From assembly GCF_014652915.1 (NCBI RefSeq), contig NZ_BMZS01000001.1:448779-512778 (forward strand): 64,000 nucleotides of DNA. The letters run 5' to 3'. Both the position numbers and the translations under genes were made by a program. The first letter of the stretch is position 1. Each line of letters opens with the position of its first letter. Below are positions 18,914 to 27,479 of the stretch, in pieces. The notes beneath the pieces were generated by a model. The model saw only the letters and a program-made list of their open reading frames with translations. It ran no database searches and was not told the DNA's origin. This DNA comes from Thalassobaculum fulvum. GTDB taxonomy: Bacteria > Pseudomonadota > Alphaproteobacteria > Thalassobaculales > Thalassobaculaceae.

Positions 18914-19819
18914 ATGTCCGGGCGACGTCTCCCTCCGCTGCATGCCATCCGCGCCTTCGAGGCGGCGGCCCGCCATCGCTCGATGACCCATGCGGCCGAC
19001 GAGCTGTCGGTGACGCCGGGCGCGGTCAGCCGTCACATCCGTGGGCTGGAGGAGCGGCTGGAGCGGACGCTGTTCGTCCGGCACGCGACCGGGTTGACGC
19101 TGACCGCCGCCGGCGAGGCACTCGCCGAGGCGGCGCGCGACGGGCTCGACCGCATCGCCGACGCCGTCAGCGGCATCCGCCATCGCCGGTTCCGGCGGTT
19201 GACGGTCGGGGTGTACGGCTTCTTCGCCTCGCGCGTGCTGCTGCCGCTGTGGTCCGACCTGGTGGCGGCGCATCCCGACCTGGCGGTCGACCTGCACACC
19301 AGCCTGGACCCGCTCGACCTGCTGCCGGGACGCTACGACGCGGTGGTCGCCGTGTCGGACACCGCGCCGCGCACCGGGCTGGTGAAGCATCCGCTGTTGC
19401 CGATCGCGACGGTGCCGGTGTGCGCGCCCGGCTGGCTGGAGAACGGGCCGCCGGACTTCGCCGCGGTGCCGCTGCTGCACGCCCGCCCGCGGCCCGAGGA
19501 CTGGCGGCGCTGGCTCGACGAGGCCGGGCTCAAGCACGTCGGGATCCCGGGCGGCAGCTCGTTCGAGAGCATCGGCCTCGCGATCGACGCCGCCGCCGCC
19601 GGCCTCGGCTTCGCCATGGCGATCGAGGCGCTGCTGGCGCCCGACCTGGCGCGCGGGACGATCGCAGTGGCGCACCCGGCGGTCCGGCGGACCCGGCGGC
19701 ATTTCGTCCTGCATTACGAGACCCGGCTGGCCGGCGACCCGGCCCTGGCGACCCTGGCGGACTGGCTGCGCGACCGGGTCGCCGGGCGGGCGGGCTTTCG
19801 GGCCGACGCGCCGGGCTAG
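18914..19819 (+). CDS. LysR-family transcriptional regulator (GcvA-like)
   Basis: A 301-aa regulator with an N-terminal winged helix (RLPPLHAIRAFEAAARHRS, then HAADELSVTPGAVSRHIRGLE) of the GcvA/AmpR subtype, and a C-terminal periplasmic-binding-type sensor domain. I start at the ATG 18914, giving the standard N-terminus; an in-frame ATG at 18860 would add 18 unconserved residues and put the palindrome inside the gene. No strong ribosome site is visible at either. Divergent to the AidB-like dehydrogenase, its probable target. Confidence 0.85.
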   Translation: MSGRRLPPLHAIRAFEAAARHRSMTHAADELSVTPGAVSRHIRGLEERLERTLFVRHATGLTLTAAGEALAEAARDGLDRIADAVSGIRHRRFRRLTVGVYGFFASRVLLPLWSDLVAAHPDLAVDLHTSLDPLDLLPGRYDAVVAVSDTAPRTGLVKHPLLPIATVPVCAPGWLENGPPDFAAVPLLHARPRPEDWRRWLDEAGLKHVGIPGGSSFESIGLAIDAAAAGLGFAMAIEALLAPDLARGTIAVAHPAVRRTRRHFVLHYETRLAGDPALATLADWLRDRVAGRAGFRADAPG

Positions 19820-20616
19820 GCGCTGCCGGCGCCCGCGGGTCGGGCCAGCGACGGCACGCAGACCCGGCGGCCGGAGCCGAGGGTCTCGACCCGTACCTCG
19901 ACGCCGTACACCGCGCTCAACGCCGCTTCCGTCAGTACGGTGTCCGGCGGGCCGATCTCGCGAATGCGGCCGTCCTGTAGCAGCGCCACCCGGTCGCCGA
20001 CCGCGAAGGCGTGGTCGGGATCGTGGGTCGACAGCACGATGCCGAGGCCGCGGTCGGCGAGCCGGCGGATCTCCGACAGCACCAGGGCCTGGTTGCCGAA
20101 GTCCAGGCTGGCGGTTGGCTCGTCCATGACCAGCAGCGGCGCTTCCTGGGCCAAGGCCCGGGCCACCAGCACCAGCTGCCGCTGGCCGCCGGACAGGTCG
20201 GTGTAGGGCGATGCGGCGCGGTCGGCGAGCCCGACCGAGGCCAGGGCCTCGGCCGCGGCCGCGTGGTCGGCCCTGCCCGGCTGGGCGAACGGGCCGAGCC
20301 GGGCGGTCCGGCCCATCAGCACCACCTCGTGGGCGGTGAACGGGAACACCGGGGCATGGGCCTGCGGCACGTAGGCGGCGCGCCGGCCGATCTCGCCGCG
20401 CGGCAGCCGGTCCAGCGGATCGCCAGCCAGGCGCACGGTGCCGCCATGGGCCGGCAGCAGGCCGAGCAGGGTGCGGAACAGGGTGGTCTTGCCGGAGCCG
20501 TTCGGGCCGAGCAGGCACAGCACCTCGCCGGCGGCGACCGCCAGGTCGATGTCGCGCCCGACCTCGCAGCCCGGATAGCCGGTCGCCAGCCCCTCCGCCT
20601 CGACCAGGGCGCTCAC
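19816..20616 (-). CDS. ABC transporter ATP-binding protein, FecE/BtuD/MolC type
   Basis: A 266-aa ATPase with Walker A GPNGSGKT (37-44), Q-loop region VPQAHAP, signature LSGGQRQ, Walker B LLVMDEP and the switch His in LSTHDPDH. It energises the FecCD-type permease encoded just upstream: its GTG start (20616) overlaps the permease TGA by GTGA. Last gene of the six-gene minus-strand unit; its stop overlaps the LysR stop region by 4 bases on the opposite strand (convergent ends). Confidence 0.9.
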   Translation of the reverse strand: MSALVEAEGLATGYPGCEVGRDIDLAVAAGEVLCLLGPNGSGKTTLFRTLLGLLPAHGGTVRLAGDPLDRLPRGEIGRRAAYVPQAHAPVFPFTAHEVVLMGRTARLGPFAQPGRADHAAAAEALASVGLADRAASPYTDLSGGQRQLVLVARALAQEAPLLVMDEPTASLDFGNQALVLSEIRRLADRGLGIVLSTHDPDHAFAVGDRVALLQDGRIREIGPPDTVLTEAALSAVYGVEVRVETLGSGRRVCVPSLARPAGAGSA

Positions 20617-21653
20617 GACCAGCTGCGCCTTCCGCGCGCCAGCAGCCACAGGAAGAACGGCGCGCCGATGGCCGCGGTCAGGATGCCGAGCGGCACCTCG
20701 GCGGTGCCGATGGTCCGCGCGAGGGTGTCCACGACCAGCATGTACAGCGCGCCCAGCAGTACGGCGACCGGCAGCAGCCGGCCGAAGCCCGGTCCGACCA
20801 GCATGCGGGCGACGTGCGGGATCACCAGCCCGACCCAGCCGACCACCCCGGCGATCGCCACCACGCTGGCGGTGATCAGGGTGGCGCACAGGATCACCCC
20901 GGCGCGCAGCCGCCGGACCTCGACCCCGAGCGCCCGCGCCTCGTCGTCGCCGAGCGCCAGCACGTTGATCCGCCAGCGCAGCAGCACCAGCGGCAGCAGC
21001 CCGAGCACGACCGCCGGCAGCGCCGGGGCGAGGTCGTCCGTGCGGATCGAGGCCAGGCTGCCGAGCAGCCAGAAGGTGATCGCCGGCAGCTGGTCGTAGG
21101 GATCCGCCAGCACCTTCAGCAGCGACGTGGCAGCACCCGCCAGCGCCCCGACCACGACGCCGGCCAGCACCAGCACCAGCACCGGGTCGCGGCCGCGCAC
21201 CGCCGCGGCAACGCCGGCGACCAGGGCGACGCAGGCGAGGCCGCCGGCGAACGCCATGCCCTGGATCGCCGCCACCGGTAGCGACAGGAAGATCCCGAGC
21301 ACCGCGCCCAGCCCGGCGCCGGCCGACACGCCGAGGATGTCGGGCGACACCAGCGGGTTGCGGAACAGGGTCTGGTAGCAGGTGCCGGCGGCCGCCAGCG
21401 CGCCGCCGACCAGCAGCGCCGCGCCGATCCGCGGCAGCCGGATCGCGAACACCACGGTGTCGACGGTGTCTCCGCGCGCCGGCACGCCGGTGACGCGGTC
21501 GGTGACGACGCCGAGCACCTGGCCGAGGGTCATCGGGTAGGGCCCGATCAGCACGGCGATCGGGATCGCGACCGCCAGCAGCACCGCCAGGACGGCGACC
21601 GCGCCGGGCGAGGCGAAGGCCGGCCGGCTCAGGGCGCCCGCCCGTCGGCCCAT
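20613..21653 (-). CDS. ABC transporter permease, FecCD family
   Basis: A 346-aa inner-membrane permease with about ten hydrophobic segments. Family landmarks are IRLPRIGAALLVGGALAAAGTCYQTLFRNPLVSPDILG, spanning the first conserved block, and GWVGLVIPHVARMLVG, the loop that contacts the ATPase. The family moves siderophores, B12, haem and, in MolBC, molybdate. The ATG at 21653 overlaps the end of the binding-protein gene by 25 bases; no better start lies downstream. Confidence 0.9.
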   Translation of the reverse strand: MGRRAGALSRPAFASPGAVAVLAVLLAVAIPIAVLIGPYPMTLGQVLGVVTDRVTGVPARGDTVDTVVFAIRLPRIGAALLVGGALAAAGTCYQTLFRNPLVSPDILGVSAGAGLGAVLGIFLSLPVAAIQGMAFAGGLACVALVAGVAAAVRGRDPVLVLVLAGVVVGALAGAATSLLKVLADPYDQLPAITFWLLGSLASIRTDDLAPALPAVVLGLLPLVLLRWRINVLALGDDEARALGVEVRRLRAGVILCATLITASVVAIAGVVGWVGLVIPHVARMLVGPGFGRLLPVAVLLGALYMLVVDTLARTIGTAEVPLGILTAAIGAPFFLWLLARGRRSWS

Positions 21654-22663
21654 TCGATCAGCCGGTCCAGCTCCGGCCCGCCGAGGTCGACATGGTAGTA
21701 CAGGCGGTAGAAGTCGCGGGTCTCGGCCCTGAGGTCGGCCGGGAATCGGTCCGGGTAGAACAGCCCGGCCAGCCACTTCAGCCCCATCATCCGGTTCAGC
21801 GACGGCGGCCGGTCGATCCAGCCGAACGGCGCGGTCGGCGACAGGTAGACCCGGCCGCGCTTCACCGCGGCAATGCCGGCCCACAGCGGGTCGCGCCGGA
21901 CGGCCCGGTAGAAGTTGCGGTCCCAGGTCACGATGGTGTCGGGGTCGGCGACGATCACCTGCTCGATCGAGGCCTGCACCAGCCCGCGCCGCCCGTCGCC
22001 CGGGTCGGCGACGTTGCGGCCGCCGGCCCGCTCGATGATCTCGGTGTTGATCGAGCCCTTGAGCCCGGTCTCCAGCCCGTCGGGGCCGCGGGCCAGATAG
22101 ACCCTCGGCCGCTGCGCTTCCGGAACTTCGGCGAGCGCCCTGTCGAGACCGACGAAGGTTGCCTCGACGTCGCGCGCCAGGGTCTCGCCGCGGTCCGCCA
22201 CGCCGAGCGCGGCGCCCATGGCCCGCAATGACGCGGCGGTGTTTTCGAATCGGCCGTCGAACAGCAGGTAGGGGATGCCCGTCTGTTCCTGCACCCGGTC
22301 GGCCAGGGAGACGTAGGTGTCGCGCACCGAGCCGAAGTCGACGATCAGGTCGGGCTTGAGGCGCAGCACCAGCTCCAGGTTGGCGTCGCCGCCGCGCCCG
22401 GTCAGGCGTCCGGTCTCCGGCAGGTCGCGGTACGGCTCGGCGACGTAGGGCCGCTCCTCATTCCGAAGCGCCCGCGGCCAGCCGAGCAGCGCGTCGGGCT
22501 TCAGCACGTAGACCAGCACCGAGGCGGGCGGGCCGGCGGCGAACACTCGGGTCACGGTGTCCGGCACCTCGACCCGGCGACCGGCGGAGTCGGTGACGGT
22601 GCGGGCGGCGGCGGGCAGCGCCGCCAGCAGCAGCGCCAGGAACAGCAGGAGCGGCCGAGCCAT
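21629..22663 (-). CDS. Periplasmic binding protein of the FecB/BtuF/MolA class
   Basis: A 344-aa exported protein: signal peptide of about 20 residues (MARPLLLFLALLLAALPAAA), then two lobes linked by a helix, the class III binding-protein plan. VTDSAGRRVEVPDTVTRV opens the mature domain. The block PFGWIDRPPSLNRMMGLKWLAG near residue 285 is the pattern I associate with molybdate/tungstate-type or metal-complex binders (MolA-like) rather than siderophore binders. It is 12 bases downstream of a ModA-like gene, which favours molybdate or tungstate, but the ligand is inferred, not shown. Confidence 0.8.
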   Translation of the reverse strand: MARPLLLFLALLLAALPAAARTVTDSAGRRVEVPDTVTRVFAAGPPASVLVYVLKPDALLGWPRALRNEERPYVAEPYRDLPETGRLTGRGGDANLELVLRLKPDLIVDFGSVRDTYVSLADRVQEQTGIPYLLFDGRFENTAASLRAMGAALGVADRGETLARDVEATFVGLDRALAEVPEAQRPRVYLARGPDGLETGLKGSINTEIIERAGGRNVADPGDGRRGLVQASIEQVIVADPDTIVTWDRNFYRAVRRDPLWAGIAAVKRGRVYLSPTAPFGWIDRPPSLNRMMGLKWLAGLFYPDRFPADLRAETRDFYRLYYHVDLGGPELDRLIEWADGRAP

Positions 22664-22675
22664 GGGTTCCGTCCG

Positions 22676-23407
22676 TCAGTCGTCCGTCACGAAGCCGTGG
22701 GCGTCGAGCACCGCCCGGCCCTCGGGCGCCAGTATAGCGAGCGCCAGCGGCCGGACCGAGCGCGGGGCGTCGCGCCGGACCGCAAGGGCATAGGATGCAG
22801 CCACCGACAGGGTCGGCGGCGGCTCGACGATCCCGAGCGCCGGATTGTCCGCCACCGCCTGCAGGGCGTTGGTGCGGTAGGTCAAGAACAGCTCGGCCTG
22901 CCCGCTGTCGACCAGCCAGGCGTAGACATGGCGGCCCGGCGGCGGCGCCGGCGGTACTTTGCCGCCGGTCAGCACCCGGGCCTTCGCCACCAGGGCGGCC
23001 CGTGCGCCCGGGCGAACCGTCTCGGCGGCGGCAAACAGCTTCCAGGCATAGTCGCCGGACGGGTCGGCGCCCGGTGTCGAGGTGCCGACGGTGACAGCGG
23101 GATCGAGCAGGCGATCGAGCAGGTCGGTGGGGCCGACGTTCAGGCCGGGACGGACAAGGGCGCACAGGGCGTTGCTGGCGAACCGGGCGACCGCGCCGGC
23201 CCAGCCCGCCCTCGCCAGCGCCACCGGGTGGCCGAGATCGGCCGACAGGAACAGGTCGCAGGGCTCGCCGGCGGCGATCCGGCGGCGCAGCAGGCCGGAC
23301 GGGCCGAACACGGTCGCGACGTCGTGACCGAGCTTGGCCGTCAGGTCGGCGACGGCGCCGGCCAGGCTGCCGGCGGCCCACAGTGCCGGACGGCCGGCGC
23401 CGGTCAT
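22676..23407 (-). CDS. ModA-like substrate-binding domain protein without signal peptide
   Basis: A 243-aa protein that begins, six residues in, with what is normally the first strand of mature ModA: LWAAGSLAGAVADL, then FGPSGLLRRRIAAGEPCDLFLSAD, the oxyanion-binding Ser loops. YAWLVDSGQAELFLTYR and a C-terminal strand complete the type II binding fold. There is no signal peptide and none can be gained upstream, where the GNAT gene lies (ATG overlaps its TGA as ATGA). It should therefore stay in the cytoplasm, unlike normal ModA. It could be a sensor, a chaperone or storage protein for an oxyanion. Sixth-gene operon partners are an FecCD-type transporter. Confidence 0.75.
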   Translation of the reverse strand: MTGAGRPALWAAGSLAGAVADLTAKLGHDVATVFGPSGLLRRRIAAGEPCDLFLSADLGHPVALARAGWAGAVARFASNALCALVRPGLNVGPTDLLDRLLDPAVTVGTSTPGADPSGDYAWKLFAAAETVRPGARAALVAKARVLTGGKVPPAPPPGRHVYAWLVDSGQAELFLTYRTNALQAVADNPALGIVEPPPTLSVAASYALAVRRDAPRSVRPLALAILAPEGRAVLDAHGFVTDD

Positions 23408-23892
23408 CGCCCGACCGGCTTGGCCAGGTCCATCGAGGTCGGCTCGCTGAACCCGGGATGCGCCGTGCGGCCGGTCTCGACGAAGCCGAGCCCCTGGAAC
23501 ATCCGGATGTTGTCGGTCAGCGCCAGGCGCACCCCGATGGAGATCCGGTCGGCGCCGGCCTCGGCCGCGAACCGCTCGACCGCCGCGACCAGGGCGGCGC
23601 CGACGCCGCGTCCCTGGCACTCGGGCCGGACCGCCAGCCGGCCGAGATACATGGCGTCGCCCTTGCGGTCGGCGCAGACCGCCCCGATCGCCCGGCCGTC
23701 GGAATCCTCGGCCAGGAACACCGCCCCGTCCGCGAGCCGGCGCCCGATACTGTCGACGGTCTCCTTCAGGGCGGCAGACGGCGGCACCAGGTTGCCCTCG
23801 TAATGCCCGAACACCTCGTGGATGACCGCCAGCGCTTCCGGCAGCCGCTCCGGCCCGTCCAGCCGGACGACCCGGAACGCCGGCTCGCTCAC
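23404..23892 (-). CDS. GNAT-family N-acetyltransferase
   Basis: A 162-aa acetyl-CoA-dependent acetyltransferase. Motif A of the fold is YLGRLAVRPECQGRGVGAALV with the Q/RxxGxG/A pyrophosphate loop at QGRGVG; motif B is MFQGLGFVETGRTAH. Substrate unknown. It starts with GTG (23892) overlapping the aminotransferase TGA by GTGA, and its own TGA overlaps the ModA-like ATG, so it is translationally coupled on both sides and may act on a small molecule linked to the transporter. Confidence 0.85.
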   Translation of the reverse strand: MSEPAFRVVRLDGPERLPEALAVIHEVFGHYEGNLVPPSAALKETVDSIGRRLADGAVFLAEDSDGRAIGAVCADRKGDAMYLGRLAVRPECQGRGVGAALVAAVERFAAEAGADRISIGVRLALTDNIRMFQGLGFVETGRTAHPGFSEPTSMDLAKPVGR

Positions 23893-25061
23893 ACCGCGCC
23901 CCGCAGTCGGTCGCCGACCTCACCCATGCGCTCGGCCTCCAGGTTGGCGAAGGCGAGCCTGAGGTAGTCGTCCTGGCCGGGGCCGAACACCGTGCCAGGC
24001 AGCGCCAGCACCCCGTGCTCCTGGGCCAGTCGTTTGGCCACCGCCGCCGCGGTCTCGCCGACGAACGGGTGGCGCAGATAGGCGAAGTAGGCGCCGGTCG
24101 ACACCAGTTCGAAGCCGAGGTTGCCGCTCGCGAACACCTCCAGCAGGGCCTCGCGCCGGCCGGCCATCATGGCGCGCTTGCCGTCGGCCCACGGCAGCAG
24201 GTGCTGCAGGGCATAGAGGGCGCCGTCCTGGGCGATCCGCGAGGTGCAGATCGAGATCGTGTCCATCAGCTTGGCGACCTGCTCGACGAACTTGGCGCCG
24301 GCGACGATCGAGCCGACCCGGTAGCCGGTCAGGCTGAACGCCTTCGAGAAACTGTAGAGCTGGATCACCGTGTCGCCCCAGGCCGGGTCGCGGAACAGGT
24401 CGTGGCGCGGTTCGCCCGGATCCAGGAAGTCCTTGTAGGTCTCGTCCAGCACCAGGGCGATGGAGTACTCGGCGCACAGGTCGCGGAACTGCGCCAGCAC
24501 CGCCGGCGGGATCACCGCGCCGGTCGGGTTGTTCGGGGTGACCAGCACCAGCGCCTTGGTGTTCGGCCCGATCAGCCTGGCGGCGTCGGCCGGGTCCGGC
24601 ACGCCGCCGCGGTCCGGGCGGAACGGCAGGTGCACGGCGGTGACGCCGAGCGCGTCCAGCCACATCTGATGATTGAAGTAGTAGGGCAGCGGCAGGATCA
24701 CCTCGTCGCCGCGCCGGGCCAGCGCCATCAGCGCCAGGCTGTAGGCCTGGTTGCAGCCGGCGGTGACCAGCACGTTTTCGGCGCCGATCGTTCCGCCGTA
24801 GACGCCCGCCATGTGCCCGGCCAGTGCGGTGCGCAGCGGCGCGATGCCGGTGATCGCGGTGTACTGCGCGGTCTCGAACAGCTTCACCCGCTCGGCCAGG
24901 TGCTCGCGCAGCGCCTCGGCCGGCGGATAGCTCGGCACCGCCTGGCACAGGTCGAGCAGCGGCCGGTGCGCGGGCCAGGTCCGCCCGGCGACCCAGCCCT
25001 TGGCCTCGGCGATCGGCGGCTCGACGACGGAGACGACGTCGGGATTGGCGGCATAGCTCAT
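23889..25061 (-). CDS. Class I/II PLP-dependent aminotransferase
   Basis: A 390-aa fold type I aminotransferase. Visible are VTAGCNQAYSLALMALARRGDEV, LVTPNNPTGAVIPP, VLDETYKDF and the PLP lysine in SFSKAFSLTGYRVG near residue 238. I choose the ATG 25061 (MSYAANPDVV); 21 extra in-frame residues above it are not conserved. Probable first gene of the six-gene unit running to 19816; an extragenic palindrome lies directly upstream. Amino-donor specificity cannot be read from sequence. Confidence 0.85.
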   Translation of the reverse strand: MSYAANPDVVSVVEPPIAEAKGWVAGRTWPAHRPLLDLCQAVPSYPPAEALREHLAERVKLFETAQYTAITGIAPLRTALAGHMAGVYGGTIGAENVLVTAGCNQAYSLALMALARRGDEVILPLPYYFNHQMWLDALGVTAVHLPFRPDRGGVPDPADAARLIGPNTKALVLVTPNNPTGAVIPPAVLAQFRDLCAEYSIALVLDETYKDFLDPGEPRHDLFRDPAWGDTVIQLYSFSKAFSLTGYRVGSIVAGAKFVEQVAKLMDTISICTSRIAQDGALYALQHLLPWADGKRAMMAGRREALLEVFASGNLGFELVSTGAYFAYLRHPFVGETAAAVAKRLAQEHGVLALPGTVFGPGQDDYLRLAFANLEAERMGEVGDRLRGAV

Positions 25062-25130
25062 GGCGGAGACCGGCTGGAGGAACGACCGGCGGAGAGTACG
25101 GCGGGCGCTGGTGACGGGCACCAAATTTCT

Positions 25131-25272
25131 GCCGCCCGTCGGTTCGTGGGTCCCGGAGCCGCCCGCTGCCGCGGACTCTCCGGGATGACGAGTATTTGTG
25201 AAGGCTACCCCCGTATCGTCATCCCGGAGGGGCTGCGCGAGCAGCCGGCTCCGGGACCCATGAAGCGACGGG
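25131..25272. repeat. Extragenic palindromic element, copy 3
   Basis: Full-length form: outer arms GCCCGTCG...CGTGGGTCCCGG and CCGGGACCCA...CGACGGGC enclose CCGGGATGACG and CGTCATCCCGG with a loop of about 30 bases. It lies between the aminotransferase start and the class V enzyme stop. Confidence 0.85.
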
Positions 25273-25277
25273 CCGCC

Positions 25278-26384
25278 TTAGCGCACCCCCTCGGCCTCCA
25301 GCCAGCCGAGCAGCCGGTCCACGTCGGCGGTGTCGTTGAACAGGTGCAGCGAGCAGCGCACCCGGCCCTGGCCGTCCCACAGGTGGATGCGGGCGGCGGC
25401 GGCGCGGGCGACGATGGCGGCGTTGTCGGGGTGGGCGAAGGCGACGTTGCCGGCGCGCTCCGCCGCCGGCTGCGGGGTGATCATCTCCAGCCCGCGCGCC
25501 GCCAGGCCGTCATGCAGCCGGGTCGCCAGCCCTTCGACATGGGCGGCGATCGCCGGGATGCCGTAGCCGGCCAAGTAGTCGAGCGAGGCCTTCAGCAGGT
25601 AGACGTCCAGGTGGTTGGAGTTGCCGGCCTGGGCGCGCCGGGCGTCCGGGTGCGGCAGGTAGGCCGAGTGGTCCGCGGTGTCGGTGCCCGAGCACCAGCC
25701 GACCGCCAGCGGCTCGAAGTCCGGCCGGCGTGCCCGGTTCCAGGCCAGCACGCCCATCTGGGTGGCGCACAGGTACTTGTAGCAGCTCGACACCGTGACG
25801 TCGGCGAGGCGTCCGTCGACCGGCACCACCCCGAGGGCGTGGCTGGCGTCGACGATCAGCATGGTGCCCTGGGGCAGCCCGGCCGCCAGCGCCGCGACGT
25901 CGACCCGCTGGCCGGTCAGCGAGGTGACCTGGCTGACGTAGACCGCCCGGGTGCGGGCGTCACAGGCCGCGAGCAGGTCCGCCGGCTCGATCCGCCAGCC
26001 GCGCCCCGGCACGATCCGCGGCTCGACGCCGAGCTGGCCGAGCCGCAGCATCGAATGCCGGCCGGAGGCGTAGTCGAGCGCCGACACCACCACGTTGTCG
26101 CCGGGGCGCCAGTCGATCGCCGACAGCGCCCGGGCGATGCCCTCGGAGGCGCTGCCGATCAGGGCGTGGTCGGCGGCCGGCAGCCCGGTCAGCGCCGCCA
26201 GCCGCTCCTTGGCCTGCATCCCGACCTGCCAGTGCCGCTGGTAGCCGGCGGCGCCGTCGGCCTTGTCGGCGGCATAGGCCTCGAAGGCGGCGCGGTGCGC
26301 CGTCAGCAGCGGCGGCTGGCCGCCGGTGGCGAGGTGGGTGCGGCCGTCTTGCAGGCCGATGAAGTCGGATTTCGGTGCGAGCAT
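25278..26384 (-). CDS. Class V aminotransferase (kynureninase/cysteine-desulfurase-like)
   Basis: A 368-aa PLP enzyme of the class V group. It shows ALIGSASEGIARALSAI (PLP phosphate cup), VSQVTSLTGQRVD, LIVDASHALGVVPVD (Asp to the pyridine nitrogen, then His) and the Schiff-base lysine in SSCYKYLC. Start at ATG 26384 (MLAPKSDFIGLQDG). No cysteine-desulfurase active loop was recognised, so an aminotransferase or kynureninase-like role is as likely. It lies between two palindromic elements, apparently as a single-gene transcript. Confidence 0.78.
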   Translation of the reverse strand: MLAPKSDFIGLQDGRTHLATGGQPPLLTAHRAAFEAYAADKADGAAGYQRHWQVGMQAKERLAALTGLPAADHALIGSASEGIARALSAIDWRPGDNVVVSALDYASGRHSMLRLGQLGVEPRIVPGRGWRIEPADLLAACDARTRAVYVSQVTSLTGQRVDVAALAAGLPQGTMLIVDASHALGVVPVDGRLADVTVSSCYKYLCATQMGVLAWNRARRPDFEPLAVGWCSGTDTADHSAYLPHPDARRAQAGNSNHLDVYLLKASLDYLAGYGIPAIAAHVEGLATRLHDGLAARGLEMITPQPAAERAGNVAFAHPDNAAIVARAAAARIHLWDGQGRVRCSLHLFNDTADVDRLLGWLEAEGVR

Positions 26385-26461
26385 GGGGCGCGTGGGGTCA
26401 GGGGACGGGAACCGCCATCCTGCCCGAGATTGCGGGGGAGGGGAGACCGATCTTTTGCTTC

Positions 26462-26590
26462 GGCGCCCGTCGCGTCGTGGGTCCCGGCTCGTCGCTGCGC
26501 GCCGTCCGGGATGAGGGCCAATCACCAGGCCTCATCCCGGCCGCAGCGGCGGAGCCGCGGAGAGCCGGGACCCACGACGCGACGGGCGCC
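26462..26590. repeat. Extragenic palindromic element, copy 4 (29-bp perfect outer arms)
   Basis: The arms 26462-26490 and 26562-26590 are perfect reverse complements over 29 bases, running from GGCGCCCGTCGCGTCG to GGTCCCGGCTC. Inside are CCGGGATGAG and CTCATCCCGG. It lies between two divergent genes, the class V enzyme and the enoyl-CoA hydratase. Confidence 0.9.
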
Positions 26591-26622
26591 CGTCAACGCG
26601 CGGCCAACTCGGTCATTGTCAA

Positions 26623-26648
26623 TTTCGTCCAGCGAAACGACACTTCAC
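26623..26648. promoter_or_regulatory. IclR-type operator candidate, site 1 (enoyl-CoA hydratase promoter)
   Basis: TTTCGTCCAGCGAAACGACA followed by CTTCAC matches about 18 of 26 positions of the motif found at 38111 and 40549. It is the weakest of four sites; it lies 32 bases upstream of the enoyl-CoA hydratase start. Confidence 0.5.
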
Positions 26649-26680
26649 CCAAAATCGACGTGACTCGAGGGAGGCAATCC

Positions 26681-27469
26681 ATGGATGGAAGCGACGCGCA
26701 ATCGGTGCTGCTGCGCCGGGAAGGGGCGGTGGCGGTCGTCACCCTGAACGAGCCGGCGTCGCTGAACGCGCTGTCGGCCGGCATCAAGGCCGGCATCGAG
26801 ACGATCGTGCCGGAACTGGTCGCCGACCCCGAGGTCCGGGCCATCGTACTGACCGGCGCCGGCCGGGCGTTCTGCGCCGGCGGCGACATCCGGGCGTTCG
26901 ACCAGCGCGACACCACGGCGATGCGGCTGCGCATGCAGCGCACCTACCGCTGGCTGATCCCGCTGATGACCGCCGACAAGCCGATCGTCACCGCAGTCAA
27001 CGGCGTCGCCGCCGGCGCCGGGTTCTCGCTGGCGCTGGCCGGCGACATCGTCTGCGCCTCGACCGAGGCCCGCTTCAAGCCGGGTTTCCCGGGCATCGGC
27101 GCGGTGCCCGACCTGTCGCTCGCCTGGACCCTGCCGCGCGCGGTCGGGATGGTGCGGGCCAAGGACATCCTGCTGTTCAACCGCGAGGTCCAGGCCATGC
27201 AGGCCCACGACATCGGAATGGTCGCCCATCTCGCCGACCCGGACTCGCTGATGGACACCGCGCTGTCGCTGGCGGCCAAGCTGGCCGAGGGGCCGAGCCT
27301 GGCGTTCGGCCTGACCAAGCAGCTGCTGCAGCGGGCCTACGAGCTGCCGCTGGAAGGCTTCCTGGAGCTGGAGGCGATGGCCCAGACCACGGCGTTCGGC
27401 AGCGCCGACTTCGCCGAGGGCGTGCAGTCCTTCCGCGACAAGCGCAAGCCGGCCTTCAAGGGCGGCTGA
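26681..27469 (+). CDS. Enoyl-CoA hydratase/isomerase family protein
   Basis: A 262-aa crotonase-fold protein. The oxyanion-hole segments are GRAFCAGGDIRAF (around 62-74) and GVAAGAGFSLALAGDI. In the second catalytic region it reads GFPGIGAVPDLSLAWTLPRAVG, with Asp where classic hydratases have Glu, as in PaaG/PaaB-type isomerases and related hydratases; so isomerase activity is quite possible. ATG 26681 has GAGGGAGG 7 bases upstream. A probable IclR operator lies in its promoter, placing it with the CoA catabolic genes further along. Confidence 0.88.
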   Translation: MDGSDAQSVLLRREGAVAVVTLNEPASLNALSAGIKAGIETIVPELVADPEVRAIVLTGAGRAFCAGGDIRAFDQRDTTAMRLRMQRTYRWLIPLMTADKPIVTAVNGVAAGAGFSLALAGDIVCASTEARFKPGFPGIGAVPDLSLAWTLPRAVGMVRAKDILLFNREVQAMQAHDIGMVAHLADPDSLMDTALSLAAKLAEGPSLAFGLTKQLLQRAYELPLEGFLELEAMAQTTAFGSADFAEGVQSFRDKRKPAFKGG

Positions 27470-27479
27470 GCGGCGCGTT

